A DNA stretch of 64,000 bases, taken from positions 1-64,000 of the forward strand of contig JASAMV010004128.1 in assembly GCA_030248065.1 (NCBI GenBank). The letters are read 5' to 3'. A model generated the notes under the pieces. It did not search any database and was not told the DNA's origin. It was given only the letters and a program-made list of their open reading frames with translations. This DNA is from Rhynchonema sp. JSB1_4 (Eukaryota > Nematoda > Chromadorea > Monhysterida > Xyalidae). This document shows positions 12,943 to 31,994 of the stretch, in pieces (positions within the stretch are counted from its first letter, which is position 1; each line of letters begins with the position of its first letter). The translations under genes were made by a program, and so were the position numbers.

Positions 12943-15900
12943 ATGAAATACTATTCATTTATTCTATTAATAATTGCTGCAATCATAGTGCAATCGGGTT
13001 CTGCACAAGAGCAATCCGAGAAATGCAAGGTCTTCTGTGCGTGCACTAGGTCACTGGGACTGCGTGCTTGTGTCGGCTACTTTGATGGCATGCCATGCGG
13101 TGAGTCAAAGTGCGCAGGTGGATCGATCACCCAGGTACGTATTATGTCAGTCAATTTTGTCAGCTAAACGTGTCAGTCACTATCAAAACAACGTCACGTA
13201 TAGCAGTTCGGGTACTCTCCACCTTCATATCAACTAATCATCATGCTCAACTGTTTCATGTCTGTGAAACATCAGTGAGTCACTTCAAGTACGTAGTATC
13301 AGACAAACTCGACGAGTCCTGAACTCTAAAATATCATTTTAGCCCTTCTTCTTCTTATCTGCAGCCGGGCACGGTCGGTCTTGAGCCTCCACCGTTGTCC
13401 GAAGCCGAATTCGTGACCGAGGCAGATTTGGACAAATGGAGAGAGATGGAAAAGCACGGACTGAACAAGGTGCACGCCGTACAACGGCTGTCCGCCAAAC
13501 ACGAGGCCAATTTCAAGTACTTCGAAGGTCAGTTTTTGGCAGTTTCTTTCTTTTCTTTTCTGCTTTCTTTTCGATTGAACAGTAAATAGCATGTACAGAT
13601 TTTAATGTTTCGCCTCGCCACCCGCTGAAGATCTCATGTGGATACATTCACAAGAGTAAATGACGCCTGATGCTTCAAGCAGCACATAAGTCAATGTCGC
13701 CCTCAAAGCACCTTACCGTCTGACCAATAACATTGGTATTTCTTGCTTCAATGCAGCCCTCAAGGCAACCCAGACATTGAATGCAAAATGACCAGTGCAC
13801 GTTATTTGCCTTATGTTGAGCATGTGGCATTTTGGGGTGTACACCCGGTGATTTCGTCTCTGACGACTGGCCCGGATCACCTAAGCTGTCAGGCGTTACG
13901 GGCCGAAACAGCAACGTGTCACTGGTCTTGCGCAATGATGCCCCATATTTGAAGGTGACATGCTGTCGTTCACACCCGAGTCGTTCGAGTCGCACATCAA
14001 GGATCGCAACATGGCGTTCGACTATTTCACGGGTCAGACAGGCTCCGATGTGCAGCGCGACATCCCGAGCGAAATATTGTACGCCGCACAGCGTGACGAC
14101 CGATACAAATGGCCGAATGCTGTGGTTCGTGAATGAGGCTTGGCTTTATGTGCACATATACGCACCTAAAACGCAAGCCTAAAATCTGGCCTATGTAAGT
14201 TCCTTCAATCACATATACATGTATGTAGGTGGCGTACGCCATGCACCGTTCCTACACGCCTGATCAACGAGCGGTGATTGCGGGTGCCATGGACCACATC
14301 AGTAAACGGACATGCGTGAAATTCGTGGAGTACGAGCGGGGAAGGTGCGTTTCTGGGATTTGCTGAGGAACAGCAACTTACCCGTACAGAAAAACTTGAA
14401 ACTTCAATTTACAGTCCGGGCTGTTGAAACAAAAATCAGCACTCTACTTTTTTTCGACTCCGCCTCTGTTTATTCGCACGGTGGTTCAAGTGACACTGCT
14501 CTCATGTTCTTCAATTCTACATGGCGTTATTATTTGTTCGGTCGTTCTCTCATAAAGTACCAAGCTTGGTGATCGCGTTTCGATTATCATATCCGTCTGG
14601 CAGTCAAGTGTGTCCATCAGATGCTAATCCTTTTTGTACCTGAATTGTACATTTCCGGTACCCCAACTATTTGTACATTTGGCCGTCGGGCGCATCGGTG
14701 TGTGCGGCCGAGGTCGGACGTCAATGGAAGACGCAGGCAAAAAGCCAGAGTGTCATTCTCGGAGCACACTGTTTCTACAATATGGTCGGTTTGACAACTA
14801 TGCAGTTGGAACTATAGAGTATTAGAGCACCAGGCTTCAACGACCAATTATTTATTGTGATCCATCCACAGGGTACGGTCGTGCATGAGCTGATGCACGC
14901 GCTCGGGTTTTTCCACGAGCAATCGAGGTCCGACCGCGACAGCTATGTGTCGATTTACTGGCAGAATATTGCGGCAAGTGCTCGATCATACTGGAACGGC
15001 TGCATCTTTTGTTTCAGAAAACGTAAACTGTTTCCAACACTTTCCTTGCAGAATCAAGCGGAATACAATTTCAAGAAGTATGATTTGAAAGAAATCACAC
15101 ATCTGGACTTACCGTATGATTACGGAAGGTAACAAACGTCTGAGCGTTCATAACGAGGCTGATTTAGTATTCAGTGCATTCAGGTCAAGCTTACAGCAAC
15201 CTGTGTCCACGACATAGGCGGTCTGTCAGTCATACACAACGTCTTGCAGCATCATGCACTACGGATCGTCGTATTTTGGTCGCAACGACGCGCACGGCAA
15301 GCCGCTGACCACCATTCGGCCACGACGTCGTGACGCTGAGATTGGACAGAGACGTCAATTGAGCGATTTGGATGTGCAGAAGATCAATCGATACTATCGA
15401 TGTTCGAACAACAACAACAACCATGGGATCATAGTACAACCGAACAGCGGTGCGTGTTTGTGGGGCAGAGCTCGTCCCCGGTGGTGCTTTGCGGGACTTG
15501 GGAGTTGGCTTTTGCGTAGACCTTTCTAAGCGAGCATTCGCACTTACAATGTCGTGCCACTGCCTGGTGCATCACCTGCCTGTGGAAATAAACAGAACGA
15601 AATGGATCAAAATTCACAGTTTTTGTTTGTGCATCATTATGCTTTCAAAGACGATTGCGATATGAAGTACGGCGTTTGAGATCACTTCTATCAAACATGC
15701 CTGAACCAAGATGCTGCAGGTAGGCATTCTGCTTTGCTTATTTCTGGATGGTAAGGTATGGGTTGTTTGGTTGTAAATACAGTTACAGGAAGGAAATACA
15801 GATCGATATGGATGGGGTTTTTCCTGCGGTGAATTTCCACTGATGGCACTTGCCAAATGTATGCGGTCGACAAACCACCAGACAAGTTGCTTGGTTGTCT

Positions 15901-17195
15901 GGTGTGAATAGCACGTGTAGTCCAACGATGTGCTCATGAGCCCACTGTTTTTATAGCTTGCTTGGCCAGATTAAGAAATGCTCCGGTTACACGGGTTTTC
16001 GCAAACAAAAGAAAGAGATTGGGCCGAGAGAGATGATGACAAGTTCCAGCTGGCTGACCTCAATTTGTTGCGTGCTTGCGCGAACAGCAACGTCGTTCAA
16101 CGGTTCAACACACAAATGTTTTGGGAGTCAAAAGGGAATTTACGCACCGAGGTGGAGAGCGTGTTTTTAAAAAATACATGCGTTTCTATTTCTTTCATTT
16201 CCGGAATACGTGGAACCGGAACATTATTGGATCCGCACAAGTCAACTTCAAAATACGTCGTCTCATGAGTTCGTGGCTGGACTTTACATTCATCCCATTC
16301 ACCTCAGGGTTGGGCAAAAAAAAAAATTTTTTTTTTTTTTTAAAAAAATTTTTTTTTTAAAAAAAAAGGTTTTTGAAAAAATTTTTTTTTTTAAGAAAAA
16401 AAATTTTTTTTTTAAAAATTTTCGGGGGAACAAAATGTTCTAAAACGTCCAAAAATGGCCTTTTTGGGGGTTATTTTTTGTCATTTTTTCTCAAGGGTCG
16501 ACAAATTTTCTTCACAAAATCACCTTTGGGGTATGTATTTGGTACCTAAGATACCCCAAATGATGTTATTATACCTTCCCTTGGTACATGGGACACAGTA
16601 TGCATGTGCCTACATGGTACTTCGATGTCATACCCCATCAGGTCGGTCATATACGACTGATTCAGCTGCCCGACAAGTATTTCTGCAGCTTATATTCTCA
16701 ATTCTGTGTGGTTTATGAGTGAATCTTGCTTCTTCGGCCACAAACTGTTGTGTCCGATACCACAGAGCAGCAATCATCGGTCCATATCAAGCACAGACTG
16801 TTGGATCGTACCGAAATGACGTAAACACCCTTGATAAGTGATGCAAACCAAGTCACAAAAGTGACTTGTCAATTAAAGTTGCATTTTTTCGCGATTTTGC
16901 GCGTTTTTCGGGCAAATTTGGTAAAATTTCCCCGAATCTCAGACTTTTTAAAAAAAAATTTTTTTTTTTTAAAAAAAATTTTTTTTTTTAAAAAAAAAAA
17001 CTTGTTTAAAAAAAAAATTTTTTTTTCCAACCCTGATTCACCTTTATCGCCATGCCTATTCTCTCAGTAGATTGTGTCGACACGTACGAGTTCTGCGCGC
17101 ATCCAACATCGATCTATTGGTGCACGAATGACCCGGGCAGCTACTGGAACAAATGGATGGTCGAACGATGTCAGAGAACGTGTGGCAAGTGTTGA
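12943..17195 (+). CDS. secreted astacin metalloprotease with ShKT domain (424 aa), copy B
   Basis: Nine exons: 12943-13134, 13365-13527, 13955-14124, 14229-14344, 14658-14784, 14872-14973, 15052-15128, 15250-15449 and 17068-17195. Order: signal peptide, six-cysteine module (C-x3-C-x-C-x8-C-x8-C-x4-C), propeptide, astacin domain, short Asn-rich linker and ShKT domain. The zinc site is [19 protein letters not shown] and the Met-turn SIMHY. Splice positions match copy A, except that one N-terminal intron is absent and the linker is shorter. Exon 5 needs an acceptor reading TTTCCG|G. Intron 6 (14974-15051) begins GCAAGT, a GC-AG intron, and is 78 bases long without stops, so its retention would insert 26 residues. 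The last intron holds a hAT-like insertion. Both proteases look intact. Confidence 0.87.
15450..17067 (+). other. last intron of astacin copy B
   Basis: An intron of 1618 bases, about half of which is the hAT-like element at 16305-17035. The rest shows no supported gene on either strand. Confidence 0.6.
16305..17035. mobile_element. hAT-like non-autonomous element with perfect 8-bp target duplication
   Basis: The 731-bp element starts CAGGGTTGGGCAAAAAA and ends TTTTCCAACCCTG. The 8-mer ATTCACCT is present at 16297-16304 and again at 17036-17043, the length expected for hAT transposition. The ends are long A/T homopolymer blocks. It sits in the last intron of astacin copy B, 32 bases before the final exon. 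Same family as 1404-1899. No transposase is encoded. Confidence 0.88.
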
Positions 17196-17275
17196 TTGAC
17201 GCGACGGGTGATTATGCGAGTACGACACTGTTTTTTACTGGACTGACAAAATACTCGCGCTTAGAATGCATATAG

Positions 17276-17414
17276 TACAGTCTATCCTCTGTGTAGTGAA
17301 TCGCTCCGGACTCTACATTTCGTTCACTGTGGTACCATGGAGCGGTAACGGCATGGTTTGGGACCAAAGTGGTGTTCACTACTGAGGCTACCTAATACAG
17401 AGGGTAGACTGTAA
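17276..17414. repeat. MITE with TACAGTCTA terminal inverted repeats
   Basis: The left end TACAGTCTATCCTCTGT and the right end ACAGAGGGTAGACTGTA are inverted copies about 139 bp apart. A related half element lies in intron 1 of astacin A. A TA duplication is possible. Confidence 0.65.
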
Positions 17415-17616
17415 ATGTTTTTATGTGCAGGCTTGGTGTTAATCATTTTACTCCTGTTGTAGACTTCGGTGTGGTTTCTTCGGTGTTTTCAAATAGAAGT
17501 GCAATCTCTTGGTGCATAAAACATAAACAAATCATTTTTGGACCTGTGCGGTATCCGCTTTATGCTGAGTGAGACGTAGCAAAGACCTGACATGTGCAGA
17601 ATTGGATGACAATCGT

Positions 17617-18779
17617 TTAAAGCAGGTCCCCAACCACATCGTATTTCACGGTGGCATACATACACGCGATGTATCTGTCTTTGGGTGCGCACATTTTGGT
17701 CAAATTGTCGACAAAACTGCGGTAGTTCGTCCGTTGACCGCCCCTCTCAAGCACACTGCACATTTTCGTGCACTGCAATCGCGTTTGCGTCGAAATCTGG
17801 TCACGTTCAAGCAAATGCACAAGCATGGTGAACGAGCCCTGAAACACGCAGTCACTATTGCCTAGCTTCAGAACTGCGAAAAATTCCAAGATTTGCACAT
17901 GTTCTCGCAACTGTAAATTTGCTTGTTTGTTGTCACCGAGTGAATAATGTGACAGATCGCGGTCGACTGTGAAATTCGCGAAAAGCAGTTGTGTCACATG
18001 CAATAAACTGCCAAACTCAACCACGTTCTTGCGACATGATTGTGCTAGATTTTGTGTTCAGATTTAGTACCACAAATAATTCATCGTAAATGCCGACGTT
18101 TCGCGAGAAAGAGCAAGTTTTCGTTACATAACAAGACCGTTCCTCATTTCAATACTTGACTTTTCCGGGTCAATACCAACTGAACTAACATATTTCAAAT
18201 GTTTCGAGTATTTGACGTAGTTGTTGTCCCTGCGCAGTTCATCCTCTGTCGGCGTGCACATTCTCACGGCCAATGTGGAGGGCGTGTCTGTGTTGGCGAG
18301 ACTGCAGTCAGATTCGAGCCGATTGCCTCCGATGGCTTCGATGTGTTTGGCGTGTTTGCGCGCCTCGTCCACCCCCGCCCGACACACGTCGCAGTAGTGG
18401 CTGCAGAAGAATATGGTTCACCAGGTCATCATCACTGCACTGCGAATGCACCAGATGGCCACGTTATTCCGAAAACCGTCACGAGATTGTTTAATGTTCA
18501 TAAAAATGACCAAAATTCGTCAGCCGGTCGCAGCGTTGCACAGCGGGTAAATTTAGCGGGATTATTCGGAGCTGTGTACCCAGGCAATGCACAAAACTAC
18601 GACGTGCAGGCCGTATCAACCTGAGGGCAAACACTGCAGCTACGACTGCTGCGGTTCGACAATACGAATTGGCAAAAGCAGTTTTTGTTTGGGCCGTACA
18701 GAACCTTGCGATAGAGTTGGGAGAACAAATTTCGACCACCGTAAAACCTATTCCCTTTGCCTTGCCGTTGTCCAACCAT
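17617..18779 (-). CDS. unrecognised cysteine-rich protein (266 aa model)
   Basis: Three exons on the minus strand join in phase: 18779-18601, 18400-18190 and 18027-17617, ending TAA. The N-terminal part is basic, then cysteine pairs occur (CFC, CSVC, CDVC) that could bind zinc or form disulfides. The last exon is a clean 136-codon frame with more cysteines. There is no signal peptide at the chosen ATG and no match to a family I know. An upstream exon is possible. The exon 1 donor (GTAGTT) is the weakest part; a donor three bases earlier also keeps phase. Confidence 0.45.
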
Positions 18780-18837
18780 AGTTCTGGTCGTAGTGTTTGC
18801 ATTCAGTGATACGCGGCACACATGGTGACAAGGTAGT

Positions 18838-18843
18838 TTATTT
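18838..18843 (-). promoter_or_regulatory. polyadenylation signal AATAAA (minus strand)
   Basis: AATAAA on the minus strand lies about 50 bases past the stop codon at 18891, supporting the end of the gene at 18891-20452 and its separation from the gene below it. Confidence 0.5.
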
Positions 18844-18890
18844 AACTACGTGCTGTAGTATTCATAACAAATGCAATGCTCATTATTTTA

Positions 18891-20452
18891 TCAAGACCAT
18901 GTTTTGCGTTGTTGTATCATGTCCCTGAGTTCAGCGTTGGTGCTGGGCGGACACCATTCGTATCCGGTGGCAGTGATGTTTTCGCAGAACGGCAGTGCCG
19001 ACGCCCCACCCTCGAATCGACCCCTGGTGCACGGCAGGTCCGTTCCCAGCTGGATGAAGGCCTCAAGGTACGGGTTCTTCAGCGGTTTCAACAGTTTTAC
19101 GTGCAGCTGCAATCGCGGTACCGATTAAATCGACTTACACGTCTAAACAACGTTTAATACCTGCAATTCGACGGCTATGCACTTTTCAGGTGCATCAAGG
19201 ATCGGGGTTTGGTGCGTAATGTAGGTGTGGCACCGCGCACTAGATGCAAGCAAAATGCACACCGAGGTCTTCGTCAAAGTCCTCAGAGGACGGATATGTA
19301 AACATGCGGCTTCTCGAATGAACATAAAACGAAATTTTGTATCTTAGAGCACGATCAGAGACCCACATTGACATCGTAACAGCCGGGGAACGATATGTTG
19401 CTCCATTCACCGTCCGGGTCCTGCACCTTCAACGAATTCGATTGATCCTCATCGCGTCGTGATCCGATCGATAATTGAATCGAATCCTCGTCAATTACGT
19501 CGAATCGATTCCTGCCCGTCGGACACGGCTGGGGAATTTGTGGCGTTTTTGGTTGATTTCGGGACCATATGGTGCATGCGCACTGATGATGACCTGGGGC
19601 ACCGCCTCAGTTTGCTGCAGCCAGTCGAAACGGGCAATCAGAAAGCATAATTATCTAATGGCGCAAATTACAATGGGGGTACCCGTGGTGCGATTATGAA
19701 ACACCATATTACGCTGGGTTCATGCAGTAGCTAACCTGTGCTTTGATGTCACGGATCTTAGCTACCACAATATCGCCCCGACTCGGTTGCAGATCACAGA
19801 ACAGCAGAAAGGCTGATAAATAGACAAACTGATCGAAATATTGGATCATGGCCATGCTGGCTGCCGATTTGCTGAATTCTGGGGTTTGGTGATCGAACAA
19901 AGTTGAGATGGAACCATTTGTGGATTCTGTGAAAGTGAAATGAATTTTGCAATCAGATTGGCTGTCGGCGACGGAGGAGAAAAAAAAACAAATTTGACAC
20001 AGTCCTCCGCGTAATTCTGAGAAGGGTAGGGGATGTTGTTTGGATGCATTCGCGGAGGCTGCAGACCTTGTCCAGCAACTGGCGCTAGCATGACCTCAAA
20101 CAAGGTATAGGCACAGCTGCTGCAACACTGGTGTGATGTGTTCCACTCTTACGCGAAGCGTTTCTGTCGTAGCGCCCAGAATTTGGTATTTCGTGAACTG
20201 GTGGGTGGCGATAGAATCTTCTTTCTTTATCTGAAACGCGTGTTGCGTAATTACTCACAACATCAACAACGCAGTCAAACTTTGACTTGGCAAATAAAAA
20301 GGTGAGAATTCTGTCGCTTCATACCATGAAAAATTGTGGTCTAAACTCACATTTAGTGTCGTGCGCATAAACTTGACTTTCTTTATCTCTGGTTCACAGA
20401 CGCAGCTTACTTTCAGTTCTGCAGCGAAGTCATGTGAAACTCGTCGCAGCAT
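18891..20452 (-). CDS. unrecognised protein gene, probably extracellular or luminal C-terminus
   Basis: Exon-like segments on the minus strand: 20452-20351 (starts ATG), 20285-20259, 20230-20102, about 19961-19736, 19528-19367, 19268-19161 and 19106-18891 (ends TGA). The last four join in phase with GT/AG borders. I could not join 20230-20102 to the next one in phase, so an exon boundary there is wrong or missing. The C-terminal part has spaced cysteines and an NIT glycosylation site; the rest has alternating hydrophobic stretches. No domain is recognised. A polyadenylation signal follows. It could be a ciliary or vesicle-linked membrane protein, but that is a guess. Confidence 0.45.
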
Positions 20453-21661
20453 GGGTTCGAAACAGGCCGACTGTGTTTATAAAAAAGCATGCACCACTTC
20501 ATGCTTGTATGAACAACACTAATATTCCAAAGACACTTGCCATACACCTCTGCTTGTGTGTTCGTTTGCATGCTATATTTGATGTAGCAATCATTTTTTG
20601 TACGAGTTCCCCCTGCACAACCGCAGTGAAAGTCGATTGCCACTCAATACTGCAATGACGCGTTTACGTCACTATACTGATTGTTGATTTTTACTTCACT
20701 TAACGTGGTTTAAAAATGTATAGAAAAATTGCATAATGTAAGTCACGACACCGCCAAATAATAAACGACACCCAGACTTCGAATCTTGGGATAAGACAAA
20801 ACTAAGGTACAGTAAAAACAAAACTAAATGAAAGTACCGTCATGCTTAGCACACAATATGAATAAGTTTTCCACAAATTTTGCCTTAACCATTGAAAATG
20901 AAACACCATGGTCACCAAGTTCCACATAATGACCCGAATACTTCTGTCTGCGTGACTGCACAATGGTAAGGTGTTTTACTAGACACACACTGTCTGGCAC
21001 AGGCACGTTTTCCATATCAATAATAATAAATATATTTAAAATTGACAAACGAAACAAGAATTGTTTAGAAACCGCTAAAGTACGTCTGCAACAGTTGTAA
21101 GCGCACAAATTTCACAACACGCTTAGTTGAATTTTAACGGAAATTGGAACTAAAATGTTGGTGTGTGCACGATTCTTAAAATTCTTTTTGGAAGCATCAC
21201 ATAACCGGAAAATTCCGAATAAGCCCAATAAATCCGCAAATTACAAACACAACCTTGGGCAACTCGATCGAAGCTTAGTTGGAAACCTTTGTGTAGTAAC
21301 CAACCATACTTGCACCAGGTTATCAAGCATGCATTTTTACAATGCGGACATGTCATATGGCAATCAGTTTACTCATCAGAGCGGCATAAATATTGGGTGG
21401 TATGTTCGAAATGGTGTAAACGTCTGTTGTGCGTAAAGATCGGTGAAAGCTCGATCGAAAGCTCGGTCGGTGTAAGTTCGGTGTAAATATGAAACACTGT
21501 CTGCTGTTAACGTGAAAGGTTTCATGTTTACAGCGAGCTTACACCGACGGAGCTTTACATCCAACTGACGTTTACACCGTTTCGAAATTTGCACCCATTC
21601 TCATTGGACAAACAATGGATTTAGGTTATAGGGTTGTGGTGACCCCCTTCCGGAGCATAAT
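20453..21661. other. intergenic, downstream of rabphilin
   Basis: Contains an open minus-strand frame of 94 codons (20824-21108) without domain or splice support, probably fortuitous or 3' untranslated. The palindromic repeat at 21405-21588 is listed separately. Confidence 0.35.
21405..21588. repeat. palindromic MITE-like repeat
   Basis: The outer arms TCGAAATGGTGTAAACGTC and GACGTTTACACCGTTTCGA are inverted copies. Inner arms AAGCTCGGTCGGTGTAAG and CTTACACCGACGGAGCTT also pair. The unit can fold end to end and encodes nothing. Confidence 0.65.
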
Positions 21662-29072
<7,411 letters not shown>

Positions 29073-29113
29073 CAGGGCTGAAAGAATAAGCACAACAGAT
29101 TATGGATGTACCG

Positions 29114-29258
29114 TAGAGCCCTTAACTATACTTCGTTCTCTGAAAGAACAGAGAACAAATTCTCGCTTGGTGATTGGCTGCTGGACGCGCGACAGCGAAT
29201 CAGCACGTGAGAATTTGTTCTCTGTTCTCTCAGAGAACGAAGTATAGTTAGGGCTTTA
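29114..29258. repeat. hairpin MITE, arms about 50 bp
   Basis: The arms around AACTATACTTCGTTCTCTGA and AGAACAGAGAACAAATTCTC recur inverted at 29208-29258 with few changes. The unit is 145 bp, nearly all stem, with a possible TA duplication. It lies just upstream of the rabphilin start codon on the minus strand. Confidence 0.75.
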
Positions 29259-29269
29259 AACTCGGAATG

Positions 29270-29600
29270 CAAGTGGCCTGGGCTCTATCAATTCACTGAC
29301 ACCATTTGGGGACTGTATTCCGGGGATTCTATTTTTAATCACTGCCCGAATCTGAAAAATATGGTTCAAAGAAATACCCCAAAAATACGTTTGAAGGTGG
29401 TTATTTTCTTATCATATGTAGTTCTTCGTCGTTTTTCTCAACTGAAGGCATAATCATTTAACCGAATAACAACGGGGACGGTACCTGTGTACATCACATA
29501 TTGTATTAGGCTTTGAAAATACTTTACTGTATGGCGGAATTCGTTGGGGGTTTCTATTCCGGGTGCTGTATTCCGCAGCGCTTAATTGTAGGTTTCTACG
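29270..29600. repeat. repeat related to the 53.5-53.9 kb cluster
   Basis: The words CTCTATCAATTCACTGAC and CTGTATTCCGGGGATTCTAT, and a later TTTCTATTCCGGGTGCTGTATTCC, match the pattern of the 53.58-53.95 kb cluster, in the same order. A decayed copy of the same element is likely. Confidence 0.5.
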
Positions 29601-31994
29601 GTATTGTCGGAAGTTAAATCATGTGTCAACTACCAAATGTTTGCAGTAAATTTTTCGGCTTTAACAGACGAGCGAGGTGCAAAGCGTAGCCGATGAGAAC
29701 ACATTTGGCTAATTTAGGGCACACAAACTAAATTGACATTGCAGGACTGCGGCAGGAGATTCCATTGGACACAATGTTTGTCTACCGACGCGGTTGCACC
29801 AAACAAAAGCGAAAAACATCACCTAATTTGCGAGCTGACGCTTCCGCGTTAATTTCCGTTTCCCCGACGGCCTGACATACAGTACAACGTTTGTATAAAA
29901 ATCAAACAACTCAGAGCAGCTTATCAGATAATCACCATGGGCGGGTTGGTTTGGACGTATAGGTACACATTAACAAGTGTGCCGCAAAGAGCCCAGTGGC
30001 CTGAGCATAATGCTGTGCAGGCATACATCTTGCAGCTGCAGGTATACCACCCAGCGCTTTGTATGTCCTCATTGTTTATGTTTGCTTAATGTGCATCAGC
30101 AGCTCATTATAAGCTGCCCGCAGCTTTCATCCTACTTTTATGTTCTGGTAGAAAAAAACAGGCACAGTAGTTTCGGGGCTCTGTTTGGCTACATGTTGAT
30201 AGGTCATGTGAAGAAAATGCGAAATAAACATGGCAACAACGTGCGTGGCTATTGTTGGCATGAGCCAAAAAAAGTGTGCCAATATGTCAGGTGTATAAAC
30301 TGAAGACTTCCCCAAGCTTCAGGCATATTAATTGAAGCCGAACCAGTTCAGACACGGCTTACATACTCGTTTATGTACATGGTATTGAAATAAAGTTCAA
30401 GCATAAGGTTTTAGCGCCCGAACTATCAAAGCCCCAAATTTCTGGAACCAAACATGAAATTGGAGGGCCTCATAATCTCCAAGCTTATGCATGCCCAAAA
30501 ATTCATCGAAGTTTATGAAGACAGCGGCACGCCCTCAAAGGCAGTCAAATGCGCTTATCATTGCACTGTTTAGAACAAAGGAAGTTTTTTCACTCACCAA
30601 AAATGCGATTCAAATCTTTGCATGTGCGGTACATTACGTTTCGTGGCGTGCGGCTTAGATGACACTGACTGACACTCATGAATGAATACTGCTAAAATCG
30701 GCTGAGCTGTGATTAGTAAAAAATAGTAGTGCTACATACATACAGGGGGCAATCGAGGAAGCAGAAACACTCTCTAAACCGATTGCTTTCAGAGCTTCAT
30801 TTTGTAATCAGCTTAATGGACACTCTGTGCCTATAGGTCCAAGGGTTTCGACCAAAAAGTACGGACAAACTTGTACTAAGCGCACGCCAAATCTCACATG
30901 GATGAACAAGATTGCATTAGTTAGTGGGTGTACTCGAGGCATGCTGATCACCCACTTAGACAAATTTGCAGCTTGCATCGGGCGTATGGGAAGAGGGAAT
31001 AAAAATACACGCATTCTTAACGGACGGTTATAATACGGGTAACGACGCATGGTTGACATCATTAGGCGAAGTTCCGATCTCTGTCAGGTTAAATGACGTG
31101 TACATACACCGCTTTCAGAAGAACATATTCCGGCGTTTTGGCTAAACTTTGACCTGCTTGCTCTTCGTGACACATGTGATGCTCATGCTGATGTGCGCTC
31201 TTTTACAGACTATCGGAAGATGCAGAAGATCTGGCTTTATGTATATTGAGCTGCTAATCAGTCGACGCAAATTAGCGGACCTTAATTTTCACTAAAAAGC
31301 ACCAGATTGCTTGCTCAAGTGAGCAAAAGCATCATACACCTGATATCACTTCCTCGTCGAAGGCTGTCCGTAACTACTTAGATCACGCAGTTGATTGTGA
31401 TCCAATCCAATCAAAAGGTTGCGCGTGTGCCCATCAGCACAGTTCAGCACTTATGTTGATCGTGTACAAGTGCATCACCTGGCATATCCTTGTCACACAG
31501 CGACGTGGGTGTTGGTGTCTGTCTATGGCACACCAATAGCGGTGCACTGCAGCTGTTCGCACGTGGCTTCAACCGAACGACGGTCAAATGCGTTGTGGTC
31601 ATCACCCAATCATCTGTTGCTGCTGACGTCGCAGCATTGTTGTTGGACGCAAAATGGTAGGACAGGATTGGCGTTAGCCTTGTTGCTGCCGCTGCTGAAT
31701 TATTCATATTGCAAGGCTGCTGAGACGCTGAGATTTTGGAATGATTAGCACTGGCACGGACACCATGGCTGTTGGGACGGCACTTGCCAACGCTCGCACT
31801 GATGTATGGGATCATCGTGTGTGCGTAGGGCACTTAGTGGCACACACATAGGGGCTAGGGGCACATGTGGGCGCACTATAGCAGCAGAAAGACACACGAA
31901 AATGAAATTACACCGAGGTGCTCCTTCTGTACACGCTACACCTGTGCATGTGCACATGTCATGTTCGGCTTCGGAGTTCCAGCATACACCAAAG

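Noticed and set aside
16320..17020. Lys/Phe-rich frames in A/T runs
   Set aside because: Homopolymer translation inside the hAT-like element.
7054..17195. Calling the astacin copies pseudogenes because of the TTTCCG acceptors
   Set aside because: All other junctions, frames and catalytic residues are intact in both copies; one base per gene may be an error or a non-canonical site.
17569..17865. Plus-strand 98-codon frame
   Set aside because: It overlaps the better supported last exon of the minus-strand gene ending at 17617.
31444..31833. Asn/Ala/Thr-rich minus-strand frame that could be an upstream exon of rabphilin
   Set aside because: The rabphilin model starts cleanly at 29072 with the expected N-terminal sequence; no phase or transcript evidence links this frame to it.
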